Assembly: GCF_008329645.1 (NCBI RefSeq)
Contig: NZ_CP043474.1
Location: forward strand, 4,030,001-4,094,000
Source: Mycolicibacterium grossiae
Lineage (GTDB): Bacteria; Actinomycetota; Actinomycetes; Mycobacteriales; Mycobacteriaceae
DNA: 64,000 nt
Direction of reading: 5' to 3'
Each line of letters opens with the position of its first letter. Position 1 is the first letter of the stretch. A program made the translations under genes and the position numbers. The notes beneath the pieces were generated by a model. The model was not told the DNA's origin and did no database searches. It worked only from the letters and a program-made list of their open reading frames with translations. This document shows positions 1 to 13,050 of this stretch, piece by piece.

Positions 1-130
1 GGTCGAGGGACCGCGGGTCGGAGTGAGCACGGCGGCCGACCGTCCGTGGCGCTTCTGGGTCGGTGGGCGGCCGGAGGTCTCGGCTTACCGGCGCAGCCCG
101 CGCGCCCCGACGCCCGGGGCCAGCGACTGA
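1..130 (+). CDS. mpg: 3-methyladenine DNA glycosylase (C-terminal end only)
   Basis: The window opens inside a reading frame whose last 42 codons end at the TGA at 128-130. The tail contains GPRVGVSTAAD, PWRFWV and VSAYRRSPRAP, which resembles the C-terminus of Mpg/AAG-family DNA glycosylases that excise alkylated purines. In M. tuberculosis mpg (Rv1688) sits directly upstream of tyrS (Rv1689), and the same order here supports the call. The N-terminal and catalytic parts lie outside the window, so the identification rests on the tail and synteny. Confidence 0.75.
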   Translation, partial: VEGPRVGVSTAADRPWRFWVGGRPEVSAYRRSPRAPTPGASD

Positions 131-172
131 GTGGATTGCGGATCCCGGCCGGCGATGCGCGAAGATCGACGC

Positions 173-1447
173 ATGGGAAGCGACATCCTCGACGAATTGG
201 ACTGGCGTGGACTGATTGCGCAGTCGACGGATCGGGATGCCCTGGCGGCCGACCTCGCCGCGGGCACCGTGACCCTGTACTCCGGTTTCGATCCGACGGC
301 GCCGAGCCTGCACGCCGGGCACCTCGTCCCGTTGCTGACCCTGCGGCGCTTCCAGCAGGCCGGGCACCGCCCGATCGTGCTGGCCGGGGGCGCCACCGGG
401 ATGATCGGCGACCCACGCGACACCGGCGAGCGCACGCTGAACACGGCGGAGACCGTCGCGGACTGGGCCACGCGGATCCGCGGCCAGCTCGAGCGGTTCG
501 TCGAGTTCGACGGGTCGCCGACGGGCGCCATCGTCGAGAACAACCTGTCCTGGACCGGGGAACTGTCGGCGATCGAGTTCCTGCGCGACGTGGGCAAGTA
601 CTTCTCGGTCAACGTGATGCTCGACCGCGACACCGTGCGCCGTCGGCTCGAGGGCGACGGCATGTCCTACACCGAGTTCAGCTACATGCTCCTGCAGTCC
701 AACGACTACGTGGAACTGCATCGACGGCACGGCTGCCGACTGCAGATCGGTGGCTCTGACCAGTGGGGCAACATCGTCGCCGGGGCGCGCCTGGTGCGGC
801 AGAAGGCCGGCGCCACCGTGCACGCACTGACCACGCCGCTGGTGACCGACTCCGAGGGCAAGAAGTTCGGCAAGTCGACCGGCGGGGGCAACCTGTGGCT
901 CGACCCGGACATGACCAGCCCGTATGCCTGGTACCAGTACTTCGTCAACACCGCCGACGCCGACGTCGTGCCGTACCTCAAGTGGTTCACGTTCCTGTCG
1001 CGCGAGGAACTCGAGAGCCTCGCCGAGGCCACCGAGACGCGTCCGCACGAGCGGGCCGGCCAGCGGGCCTTGGCGCGTGAACTCACCACGCTCGTCCACG
1101 GCCAGAAGGCGACCGACGACGTCGAACTCGCGAGCCAGGCGTTGTTCGGTCGCGCCGAACTGGGCGACCTCGACGAACGGACGCTCGACGCGGCGTTGCG
1201 CGAGGCCGGTGCCACCGAGCTGCGGCCCGGTGACGCCGAGGGCATCTGCGACCTGTTGGTGGCGACCGGCCTGGAGAAGAGCAAGGGCGCGGCCCGGCGC
1301 ACGTGCTCGGAGGGTGGCGCGTACGTCAACAACGTGCGCATCGACGACGAGCACTGGACGCCGACGGCATCGGACTTCCTCTTCGGCAGCTGGCTGGTGC
1401 TCCGAAAGGGCAAGCGGAACATCGCCGGGGTGCGTCGCGTCGCGTGA
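173..1447 (+). CDS. tyrS: tyrosyl-tRNA synthetase
   Basis: Class I aminoacyl-tRNA synthetase that charges tRNA-Tyr in the cytoplasm. The 424-residue product has the usual family length. The ATP-binding HIGH-like motif is HAGH (in PSLHAGHLVPLL), the tyrosine-pocket stretch is QIGGSDQWGN, and the KMSKS equivalent is KKFGKS. The C-terminal S4-like RNA-binding domain is visible (LEKSKGAARRTCSEGGAYVNN). The ATG at 173 is chosen because MGSDILDELDWRGL aligns with the mycobacterial N-terminus; an upstream in-frame GTG at 131 would add unlikely residues. It follows mpg by 42 bp and precedes the rRNA operon promoter. Confidence 0.97.
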   Translation: MGSDILDELDWRGLIAQSTDRDALAADLAAGTVTLYSGFDPTAPSLHAGHLVPLLTLRRFQQAGHRPIVLAGGATGMIGDPRDTGERTLNTAETVADWATRIRGQLERFVEFDGSPTGAIVENNLSWTGELSAIEFLRDVGKYFSVNVMLDRDTVRRRLEGDGMSYTEFSYMLLQSNDYVELHRRHGCRLQIGGSDQWGNIVAGARLVRQKAGATVHALTTPLVTDSEGKKFGKSTGGGNLWLDPDMTSPYAWYQYFVNTADADVVPYLKWFTFLSREELESLAEATETRPHERAGQRALARELTTLVHGQKATDDVELASQALFGRAELGDLDERTLDAALREAGATELRPGDAEGICDLLVATGLEKSKGAARRTCSEGGAYVNNVRIDDEHWTPTASDFLFGSWLVLRKGKRNIAGVRRVA

Positions 1448-1483
1448 CGGTTGAGCGGTCGAAATCGCCGCTGAGCAGGCGAT

Positions 1484-1512
1484 TTGACTCCCAGTTATCC
1501 CTCACGTAACTT
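1484..1512 (+). promoter_or_regulatory. rRNA operon promoter (P1-like)
   Basis: A TTGACT hexamer at 1484-1489 and TAACTT at 1507-1512 are separated by exactly 17 bp, matching the mycobacterial SigA pattern TTGACn-N17-TAnnnT. It lies about 40 bp after tyrS and about 305 bp before the 16S gene. No second promoter of similar quality was noticed before the 16S start. A single promoter downstream of tyrS is what is described for rrnB of fast-growing mycobacteria. Confidence 0.75.
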
Positions 1513-1518
1513 ATTCCA

Positions 1519-1816
1519 GGTCGCCGCGACACGGGCCCAGCCCGGAGAGCGCGGCCGACTCCCAGAGGGTCAACCACTTCGGTGGATGCCCTCGACTGCC
1601 CGCAACGGAGACAGCGGCTTTTGGCCGCGGGATTCTTGCGCGTCAGTGGGGTGTGTTGTTTGAGAACTCAATAGTGTGTTTGGTGGTTTTTGTTTGTTGT
1701 TTGGCCATGCCTCGTGTTTTCCCGTTTGTCGGGGTGTGGTTGTTGATGCCAGTTTTGGTGTCTTTTTGTTTGGATCGTTTTTCTGATTCGAATTCCACCT
1801 GGCTGTGGCTGGGTTG
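1519..1816 (+). promoter_or_regulatory. rRNA leader with boxA-like antitermination signal
   Basis: The transcribed leader before the 16S gene contains the conserved mycobacterial element TGAGAACTCAATAGTG at 1661-1676, which corresponds to the boxA-like Nus antitermination signal. It is followed by a T/G-rich stretch that should pair with the 16S-23S spacer to form the RNase III processing stalk. Short open frames here are not considered genes. Confidence 0.7.
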
Positions 1817-6900
<5,084 letters not shown>

Positions 6901-7001
6901 CACCCATCGACAGAGTGTGCACACCACAAACGCGCAACCACACAATCCACGAACACGACCACACCCCACCACCAAAATAATCCGGGGCCAAGTGAATAGA
7001 G

Positions 7002-7116
7002 TTACGGCGGTAATAGCGGCAGGGAAACGCCCGGTCCCATCCCGAACCCGGAAGCTAAGCCTGCCAGCGCCGATGATACTACCCACACGGGTGGAAAAGT
7101 AGGACACCGCCGAACA
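7002..7116 (+). rRNA. rrf: 5S ribosomal RNA
   Basis: A 115-nt segment beginning TTACGGCGGTAATAGCGGCA and ending GACACCGCCGAACA, with the conserved AAACGCCCGGTCCCAT loop. The 5' and 3' ends pair (ACGGCGGT with CACCGCCG). It lies about 100 bp after the 23S gene and is followed at once by the operon terminator. Confidence 0.97.
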
Positions 7117-7123
7117 CCCTTTG

Positions 7124-7156
7124 GAATCGCCCCCCACCATGCGTGGGGGGCGATTC
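7124..7156 (+). terminator. rRNA operon terminator hairpin
   Basis: A perfect 14-bp stem (GAATCGCCCCCCAC at 7124-7137 pairing with 7143-7156) around a 5-nt loop. There is no long U tract, which is usual for mycobacterial terminators. It starts 8 bp after the 5S rRNA. Confidence 0.9.
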
Positions 7157-7304
7157 GCTTTGTCGCGCAGTGACTTTCATCGAGAAGACTGCGCACGACG
7201 GCGACGGCATGACGATGGGCCGCCGGCCGGAATTCCGGGTCGTCGCACCGCGGCGAACGGCCCCGTATCCTCATCGGGACGGCGCGTGACTGGAAAGGCG
7301 AAAC

Positions 7305-8231
7305 GTGGCAGGAGACAGCCAAGGCGGTGACGCCCGAGGTCCGCGGCGGACGTCGAACTCCGGGGGAGCCCGCGCGCAGTACGGCGACCGCAACGCGTCC
7401 CGCCGCTCGCCGCAGGGCGATCGCAACGGAACCCAGGGCGATCGCAACGGACCGCAGGGCGACCGCGGCGGTCCGCGACGCCCGTCGCGTGGGGACCGTT
7501 CCACCCCTCGGACGTCCGGGCCGGATCGCGCCCGCCGCAGCCAGCCGCAGGACGACCAGACCGCCCCGCGATCCGGGCCGCCGCTGCCGAAGGAGATCGA
7601 AGCCAAGCAGTTGGCCCCCGAGATCCGTGGCGAGCTGCTGACCCTGGACAAGTCGACCGCCGACTACGTCGCCCGTCACCTGGTGGCCGCCGGCGAACTC
7701 CTCGACGAGGATCCCGCCACGGCGTTGGCGCACGCCCAGGCCGCCCGCGGTCGCGCCGGGCGGATCGCGGCGGTCCGCGAGGCCGTCGGCGTCGCGGCCT
7801 ACCACACCGGCGACTGGGCCCAGGCCCTCGCCGAGTTCCGTGCCGCCCGGCGGATGGGCAGCAAGTCCCCGCTGCTCCCCGTCATCGCCGACTGCGAGCG
7901 CGGGGTCGGCCGGCCCGAACGAGCCATCGAGCTGGCGCGCAGCCCCGAGGCCGCCCAGTTGAGCGGTGACGACGCCGACGAACTGCGCATCGTCGCCGCC
8001 GGCGCGCGCAACGACCTCGGCCAGCACGAGCAGGCCCTCGCCACGCTCGCCAACCCGTCACTCGATCCGACCCGCACCGGGCAGACCGCCGCCCGGCTCT
8101 TCTACGCCTACGCCGACACGCTGCTCGCGCTCGGTCGGGACGCCGAGGCGTTGCAGTGGTTCATCCACACCGCCGCGGCCGACGTCGAGGGCGTCACCGA
8201 CGCCGAAGACCGCATCACGGAGCTGTCCTGA
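7305..8231 (+). CDS. TPR-repeat protein (Rv1691-like)
   Basis: A 308-residue protein. Residues 1-100 are low-complexity and charged, with repeated GDRNG/QGDR units and many Arg, Gly and Pro. Residues 110-300 are helical with tetratricopeptide-like pairs (AAYHTGDWAQALAEFRAARR; ALGRDAEALQWFIHTA), suggesting a scaffold. In M. tuberculosis the equivalent is Rv1691, next to the G3P phosphatase gene. The GTG start is preceded by GGAAAGG at suitable spacing, and a TATCCT -10 candidate lies at 7266-7271. The lipoprotein gene lprJ (Rv1690), found between tyrS and this gene in M. tuberculosis, is absent; the rRNA operon occupies that place. The molecular function is unknown. Confidence 0.85.
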   Translation: MAGDSQGGDARGPRRTSNSGGARAQYGDRNASRRSPQGDRNGTQGDRNGPQGDRGGPRRPSRGDRSTPRTSGPDRARRSQPQDDQTAPRSGPPLPKEIEAKQLAPEIRGELLTLDKSTADYVARHLVAAGELLDEDPATALAHAQAARGRAGRIAAVREAVGVAAYHTGDWAQALAEFRAARRMGSKSPLLPVIADCERGVGRPERAIELARSPEAAQLSGDDADELRIVAAGARNDLGQHEQALATLANPSLDPTRTGQTAARLFYAYADTLLALGRDAEALQWFIHTAAADVEGVTDAEDRITELS

Positions 8232-8232
8232 C

Positions 8233-9249
8233 GTGACGACGCTCGCTCGAGAGCACGACTGCCTGCTGCTCGATCTCGACGGCACCGTCTTCCGCGGCCA
8301 GCAGCCGACCGAGGGTGCGGTCGACACCCTCGCCGCGATCGAGGCGCGGACGCTGTACGTGACCAACAACGCCTCGCGCGGGCCCGGCGAGGTCGCGCAG
8401 CACCTGGTGGACATGGGCTTCCGCGCCGCCGCGGACGACGTCGTCACCAGTGCGCAGAGCGCGGCGCGGCTGCTGGCCAGCCAACTCGAGGCCGGCTCGC
8501 GGGTCCTCGTCATCGGTACCGAGGCGCTGGCCGACGAGGTGCGCGGCGTCGGGCTGGCGCCGGTGCGTCAGTTCGCCGACGACCCGGTCGCGGTGGTGCA
8601 GGGGCACTCGCCGGAGACCGGCTGGACGACGCTCGCCGAGGCCGCCCTGGCCATCCGGTCCGGTGCCCTCTGGGTCGCCGCCAACGTCGACCGCACGCTG
8701 CCGTCGGAACGGGGCCTGCTTCCGGGCAACGGGTCGATGGTCGCGGCGCTGTCCACCGCCACCGACCGTCGGCCGCAGGTGGCCGGCAAGCCGCAGCCCA
8801 CCCTGCTCAACGACGCCCTTGCCCGCGGCGACTTCGCGTCGGCGCTGGTGGTCGGCGATCGCCTGGACACCGACATCGCGGGCGCCGGAGCGGCCGGACT
8901 GCCGAGCCTGCTGGTGCTCACCGGGGTCAGCACGGCCGCGGACATGGTGCACGCCGTGCCCGAGGAGCGCCCCACCTTCGTCGGACCCGATCTGCGAGCC
9001 CTGTTCGATGCGCCGGACGCCCTGCGCGTGGCGCCGCACCCGGCCTGGCGGGTCGAGGTCGGACCCGGCTCGGTGACCGTGCACTCCGACGGTACGCCGG
9101 CCGACGATCCGCTGTCGGTGGTGCGGGCCACGGCCAGCGCCGTCTGGCAGTCCGACCTCGGCGGGCGGGACTTCGCCGTCGTCGCCGGGGACGCGGACGC
9201 GCGCGAGGCGCTGGAGCGCTGGTCGCTGCTGCAACGCCCGATCGACTAG
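8233..9249 (+). CDS. HAD-family glycerol-3-phosphate phosphatase-like protein
   Basis: A 338-residue HAD hydrolase of the NagD type. Motif I is DLDGTVFRG near residues 15-23, with the nucleophile and acid aspartates. Motif II is the threonine of YVTNNAS, and the motif III/IV region is VVGDRLDTDIAGA. Its M. tuberculosis counterpart Rv1692 was shown to dephosphorylate glycerol-3-phosphate in phospholipid head-group recycling; transfer of that activity rests on homology and position. The GTG start lies one base after the stop of the TPR gene. The C-terminal 80 residues carry an extra small domain ending with the motif RWSLLQRPID. Confidence 0.88.
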   Translation: MTTLAREHDCLLLDLDGTVFRGQQPTEGAVDTLAAIEARTLYVTNNASRGPGEVAQHLVDMGFRAAADDVVTSAQSAARLLASQLEAGSRVLVIGTEALADEVRGVGLAPVRQFADDPVAVVQGHSPETGWTTLAEAALAIRSGALWVAANVDRTLPSERGLLPGNGSMVAALSTATDRRPQVAGKPQPTLLNDALARGDFASALVVGDRLDTDIAGAGAAGLPSLLVLTGVSTAADMVHAVPEERPTFVGPDLRALFDAPDALRVAPHPAWRVEVGPGSVTVHSDGTPADDPLSVVRATASAVWQSDLGGRDFAVVAGDADAREALERWSLLQRPID

Positions 9250-9262
9250 CGTGGCAGTCGAC

Positions 9263-9454
9263 ATGACCAACGACCCCGACCAGATCCGGTGGGAGATCGA
9301 GGCGCTGCTCGCCGAGCTGCCCGCCGCCGACGCCCCCGACGTCGACGCCGAGCACGTGGCGGCACGGCTGGAGGAAGCCCACGACCTCCTGCTCAACGCC
9401 CTCGAGTCGGTGGAACACGGTCAGGTCACCCACGCGTCGGCGCCCTGGAACTGA
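9263..9454 (+). CDS. small conserved hypothetical protein (Rv1693-like)
   Basis: A small acidic protein of 63 residues from the ATG at 9263; a GTG at 9251 would add four residues. It is predicted mostly helical (DPDQIRWEIEALLAELP, EHVAARLEEAHDLLLNALE). It sits between the HAD phosphatase and tlyA with gaps of 13 and 7 bp, exactly where Rv1693 lies in M. tuberculosis. No function is recognisable; the position suggests cotranscription with tlyA and nadK. Confidence 0.8.
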   Translation: MTNDPDQIRWEIEALLAELPAADAPDVDAEHVAARLEEAHDLLLNALESVEHGQVTHASAPWN

Positions 9455-9461
9455 GCCGCCC

Positions 9462-10268
9462 GTGACGCGGCGCGCGAGGATCGATGCCGAGCTGGTCCGG
9501 CGCGGACTGGCCCGGTCCCGGCAGCAGGCCGCCGAACTGATCGGCGCCGGACGGGTGCGCATCGACGGCATGCCCGCCGCGAAGCCCGCGACCGCCGTCG
9601 GAATCGACGCTCGCATCACCGTCGCCGCCGACGAACGCACGTGGGTGTCGCGCGGGGCGCACAAGCTGATCGGCGCGCTCGACGCCTTCGCCCTCGACGT
9701 CTCCGGTCGCCGCTGCCTCGACGCCGGCGCGTCGACGGGTGGTTTCACCGAGGTCCTGCTGGACCGCGGCGCCGACCAGGTCGTCGCTGCCGACGTCGGC
9801 TACGGCCAGCTCGCGTGGTCGCTGCGTTCCGATCCGCGCGTCGTGGTGATCGAACGCACCAACGTCCGCTCGCTGACGCCGGAGACCATCGGCGGGCCCG
9901 TCGACGCGGTGGTCGCGGACCTGTCGTTCATCTCGCTGACCACCGTGCTGCCCGCACTGGCTTCGTGCGCCTCCCCGGACGCCGATATCGTTCCCATGGT
10001 GAAGCCACAGTTCGAAGTGGGCAAGGAGCGCGTCGGTCCGGGCGGCGTGGTGAGCGATCCCGAACTCCGGGTCGACGCCGTGCTGACCGTCGCCCGACGC
10101 GCGGCCGAGCTGGGCTGGCACGCCGTCGGCGTGACCTCCAGCCCGCTGCCGGGACCGTCGGGCAACGTCGAGTACTTCCTCCGGCTGCGGGCCCGTACGC
10201 CGGAACCCCTGGCCGGCACGGCGCTCGAGGACGCCGTCCGCCGCACCGTCGCGGAGGGGCCGCGGTGA
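9462..10268 (+). CDS. tlyA: 16S/23S rRNA 2'-O-methyltransferase TlyA
   Basis: This enzyme methylates the 2'-OH of cytidines in 16S and 23S rRNA, using S-adenosylmethionine; loss in mycobacteria gives capreomycin resistance. The 268-residue product has an N-terminal S4 domain (residues 1-60, ARSRQQAAELIGAGRVRIDG), the interdomain linker RTWV described as important for SAM binding, then a FtsJ-like methyltransferase domain with DAGASTGGFTEVLLDRG (SAM site). Catalytic residues of the FtsJ type are expected from GAHKL, DLSFIS, KPQFE and VEYFLR. GTG start, 7 bp after the small upstream gene; the stop overlaps nadK by 4 bp, indicating translational coupling. Confidence 0.95.
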   Translation: MTRRARIDAELVRRGLARSRQQAAELIGAGRVRIDGMPAAKPATAVGIDARITVAADERTWVSRGAHKLIGALDAFALDVSGRRCLDAGASTGGFTEVLLDRGADQVVAADVGYGQLAWSLRSDPRVVVIERTNVRSLTPETIGGPVDAVVADLSFISLTTVLPALASCASPDADIVPMVKPQFEVGKERVGPGGVVSDPELRVDAVLTVARRAAELGWHAVGVTSSPLPGPSGNVEYFLRLRARTPEPLAGTALEDAVRRTVAEGPR

Positions 10269-11188
10269 CGTCGGACCGCACCGTGCTGGTGGTCATGCAC
10301 ACCGGGCGCGACGACGCCACCGAGACGTTCCGGCGGGTCGAGAAGGGCCTCGGCGACAACGGGATCGCGCTGCGGTTGCTCGCCGCCGAGGCGGTCGACC
10401 GCGGCTCGATGCCGCGGGACGCCGATGGCGGGCGGGACTTCGGCGTCGACATCGAGGTCGTCGCCGCCGACGAGAACGCCGCCGAGGGATGCGAGCTGGT
10501 GCTGGCGCTCGGCGGCGACGGCACGTTCCTGCGCGCCGCCGAACTGGCGCGCAACGTCGAGATCCCGGTCGTCGGCGTCAATCTCGGCCACATCGGCTTC
10601 CTCGCCGAGGCCGAAGCCGACGCCATCGACGTCGTGCTCGACCACATCGTCTCCCAGGACTACCGGGTGGAGGAGCGCATGACGCTCGACGTGGTGGTCC
10701 GCGTCGACGGACGCATCGTGCACCGCGGCTGGGCGCTCAACGAGGCGAGCCTGGAGAAGGGCCCGCGGCTGGGCGTGCTGAACGTCGTCCTCGAGGTCGA
10801 CGGACGGCCGGTGTCGTCGTTCGGCTGTGACGGCGTGCTGGTGTCGACGCCGACCGGGTCGACGGCGTACGCGTTCTCGGCGGGCGGGCCCATCCTGTGG
10901 CCCGACATCGAGTCGATCCTGGTGGTGCCGAACAACGCGCACGCCCTGTTCGCGCGGCCCATGGTGACCAGCCCGGACGCGTCGATCGCCATCGAGATCG
11001 AGGCCGGCGGCCACGAGGCGACGGTGTTCTGCGACGGCCGGCGCAACATGGTGATCCCCGCCGGTGGCCGTCTGGAGGTCACGCGCTGCGGCACGCCGCT
11101 GAAGTGGGTGCGGCTCGACAGTGCCCCGTTCACCGACCGCCTGGTGCGCAAGTTCCGCCTGCCGGTCACCGGATGGCGTGGGCCGTAG
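10265..11188 (+). CDS. nadK: NAD kinase
   Basis: Phosphorylates NAD to NADP in the cytoplasm (also called ppnK in mycobacteria). The 307-residue length matches M. tuberculosis NadK. Visible motifs are the GGDGT active-site loop (LALGGDGTFLRAAEL), NLGHIGFLAE, the substrate-binding stretch NEASLEKG, and TPTGSTAYAFSAGGPI. The GTG start is inside the tlyA stop (GTGA overlap). The stop shares one base with the recN GTG start, so tlyA-nadK-recN are almost certainly one operon. Confidence 0.96.
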   Translation: MTSDRTVLVVMHTGRDDATETFRRVEKGLGDNGIALRLLAAEAVDRGSMPRDADGGRDFGVDIEVVAADENAAEGCELVLALGGDGTFLRAAELARNVEIPVVGVNLGHIGFLAEAEADAIDVVLDHIVSQDYRVEERMTLDVVVRVDGRIVHRGWALNEASLEKGPRLGVLNVVLEVDGRPVSSFGCDGVLVSTPTGSTAYAFSAGGPILWPDIESILVVPNNAHALFARPMVTSPDASIAIEIEAGGHEATVFCDGRRNMVIPAGGRLEVTRCGTPLKWVRLDSAPFTDRLVRKFRLPVTGWRGP

Positions 11189-12957
11189 TGCTCTCCGAGA
11201 TCCGGATCGAGGCGCTCGGCGCCATCGACTCCGCCACCGCGGAGTTCGACCGCGGCCTGACGGTGCTCACCGGCGAGACCGGCACCGGCAAGACCATGGT
11301 CGTCACCAGCCTGCACCTCCTCGGCGGCGCCCGCGCGGACGCGACGCGCGTGCGGTCGGGCGCCGAGCGCGCCGTCGTCGAAGGCCGCTTCAGCACCACC
11401 GACCTCGGGCCCCGGGTGGCTGCCCGCGTCGACGAGGTGCTCGACGCGTCGGGCGCGGAACGCGACGACGACGGCAGCGTGATCGCCGCGCGGTCGGTGA
11501 GCCGGGACGGCCCGTCGCGCGCCTACCTCGGCGGGCGCAGCGTGCCGGCGAAGTCACTGGGCACGTTTACCACCGAACTGCTGGCGCTGCATGGCCAGAA
11601 CGACCAACTGCGGCTCATGCGGCCCGACGAACAGCTCGCAGCGCTGGACCGCTACGTCGACGTCGAGTCGGCCGTGCACCGGTACCGCGCGGCCCGGGAG
11701 GAGTGGTTGACGGCGCGGCGGGACCTCGACGACCGCCGCCGGCGCGCCCGCGAACTCGCTCTGGAGTCCGACCGACTGCAGTTCGGCATCGACGAGATCG
11801 ACGGCGTCGCACCGCAACCCGGTGAGGACGAGACGCTGGTCTCGGAGATCCGTCGGCTGAGCGAACTCGACGCGGTCCGGGAGGCCGCGCTGACCGCCCG
11901 CACCGCGCTGTCCGGTCCGCCCGACGACCCGGCGCCCGACGGGGCGTCGGCCGCCGACGCGCTCGGGCAGGCGAAGGCGGCGCTGGGCGGAACCGACGAC
12001 GCGGCGCTCCAAGCGCTGGGGGAGCGGCTCACCGAGGCGCTCGCCGTCGTCGGCGACGTGTCCGCCGAGCTCGGCGACTTCCTCGCCGAACTGCCCAGCG
12101 ACGCGAGCACGCTGGAGACCAAGCTGGCCCGTCAGGCCGAATTGCGCACGCTGACGCGCAAGTACGCCGCGGACGTCGACGGCGTGCTGGCGTGGGCCGA
12201 CGACGCCCGGCGCCGGCTGGCGGGGCTCGACGTGTCCGAGGACGCGTTGGCGGCGCTGCAGCGGCGCGTCGACGACCTCGAGTCCGTTGTCGTGACGGCG
12301 GCGACCGCGATCACCAAGGCGAGGACCAAGGCCGCCAAGGGGCTTGCGAAGGCGGTGACCGCCGAACTCGCCGGCTTGGCGATGGCTGGTGCGGGCTTCG
12401 CGATCACCGTCACGCCGCTGACCGCGCGCGCCGACGACACGGCTCCGCTCGTACTGCCCGACGGCACCCGGGTGCACGCCGGCTCCGACGGGGTGGACGC
12501 CGTCGAGTTCGGCTTCGCGCCGCACCGCGGATCCGACGTGCTCCCGCTGGCCAGGAGCGCATCGGGCGGTGAACTGTCCCGGGTGATGCTGGCGCTGGAG
12601 GTGGTGCTGTCGGCGTCCGCGGAGAACACGACGATGGTGTTCGACGAGGTGGACGCCGGCGTCGGTGGCCGCGCGGCGGTGCAGATCGGCCGCCGGCTGG
12701 CGCGGCTCGCCCGGACCCACCAGGTGATCGTGGTGACGCACCTGCCGCAGGTGGCGGCCTACGCCGACGCGCATCTGATGGTGGACAGCGCCGGTGGGCG
12801 CGGCGGCAAGGCGAGCGTGGTGCGCCGGCTCGATGACGACGCCCGGGTCGCCGAACTGGCGCGGATGCTGGCCGGCCTCGGCGAGTCCGACAGTGGACGC
12901 GCGCACGCGCGGGAGCTGCTCGAGGCGGCGCGCCAGGACGTGCACCAGGACGCCTGA
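11188..12957 (+). CDS. recN: DNA repair ATPase RecN
   Basis: An SMC-like ATPase acting in double-strand break repair. 589 residues from GTG 11188. N-terminal Walker A is GETGTGKT, a central coiled coil runs over residues 150-370 (Arg/Glu/Ala-rich, e.g. RRRARELALESDRLQFGIDE), and the C-terminal ABC signature and Walker B are seen in SASGGELSRVMLALE and TMVFDEVDAGVGG. HQVIVVTHLPQVAAYAD is the switch region. The alternative ATG at 11173 lies within nadK; the GTG at 11188 fits the mycobacterial N-terminus (VLSEIRIEALGAI). Confidence 0.95.
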   Translation: MLSEIRIEALGAIDSATAEFDRGLTVLTGETGTGKTMVVTSLHLLGGARADATRVRSGAERAVVEGRFSTTDLGPRVAARVDEVLDASGAERDDDGSVIAARSVSRDGPSRAYLGGRSVPAKSLGTFTTELLALHGQNDQLRLMRPDEQLAALDRYVDVESAVHRYRAAREEWLTARRDLDDRRRRARELALESDRLQFGIDEIDGVAPQPGEDETLVSEIRRLSELDAVREAALTARTALSGPPDDPAPDGASAADALGQAKAALGGTDDAALQALGERLTEALAVVGDVSAELGDFLAELPSDASTLETKLARQAELRTLTRKYAADVDGVLAWADDARRRLAGLDVSEDALAALQRRVDDLESVVVTAATAITKARTKAAKGLAKAVTAELAGLAMAGAGFAITVTPLTARADDTAPLVLPDGTRVHAGSDGVDAVEFGFAPHRGSDVLPLARSASGGELSRVMLALEVVLSASAENTTMVFDEVDAGVGGRAAVQIGRRLARLARTHQVIVVTHLPQVAAYADAHLMVDSAGGRGGKASVVRRLDDDARVAELARMLAGLGESDSGRAHARELLEAARQDVHQDA

Positions 12958-12958
12958 G

Positions 12959-12977
12959 ACGTGTTACGCGTGTGACT
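12959..12977. promoter_or_regulatory. possible MtrA-type binding site upstream of steA
   Basis: Read on the minus strand the site is AGTCACACGCGTAACACGT, i.e. GTCACA and GTAACA half-sites with a 9-bp period, as described for the mycobacterial cell-cycle response regulator MtrA. A further GTAACAT half-site is at 12998-13004 (minus strand). It lies 74-92 bp before steA. The match is by eye from a remembered consensus; steA being a cell-separation gene makes MtrA control plausible. Confidence 0.4.
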
Positions 12978-13050
12978 GGAGAGAACTTCTGAGGCGGATG
13001 TTACGGCGCGCCTCCACCTCTACTCGAGGGTTGGCCGACAGAATCGGCGC

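Noticed and set aside
11554..12945. 463-codon minus-strand open frame opposite recN
   Set aside because: recN on the plus strand shows all ATPase motifs; the antisense frame has no recognisable domain.
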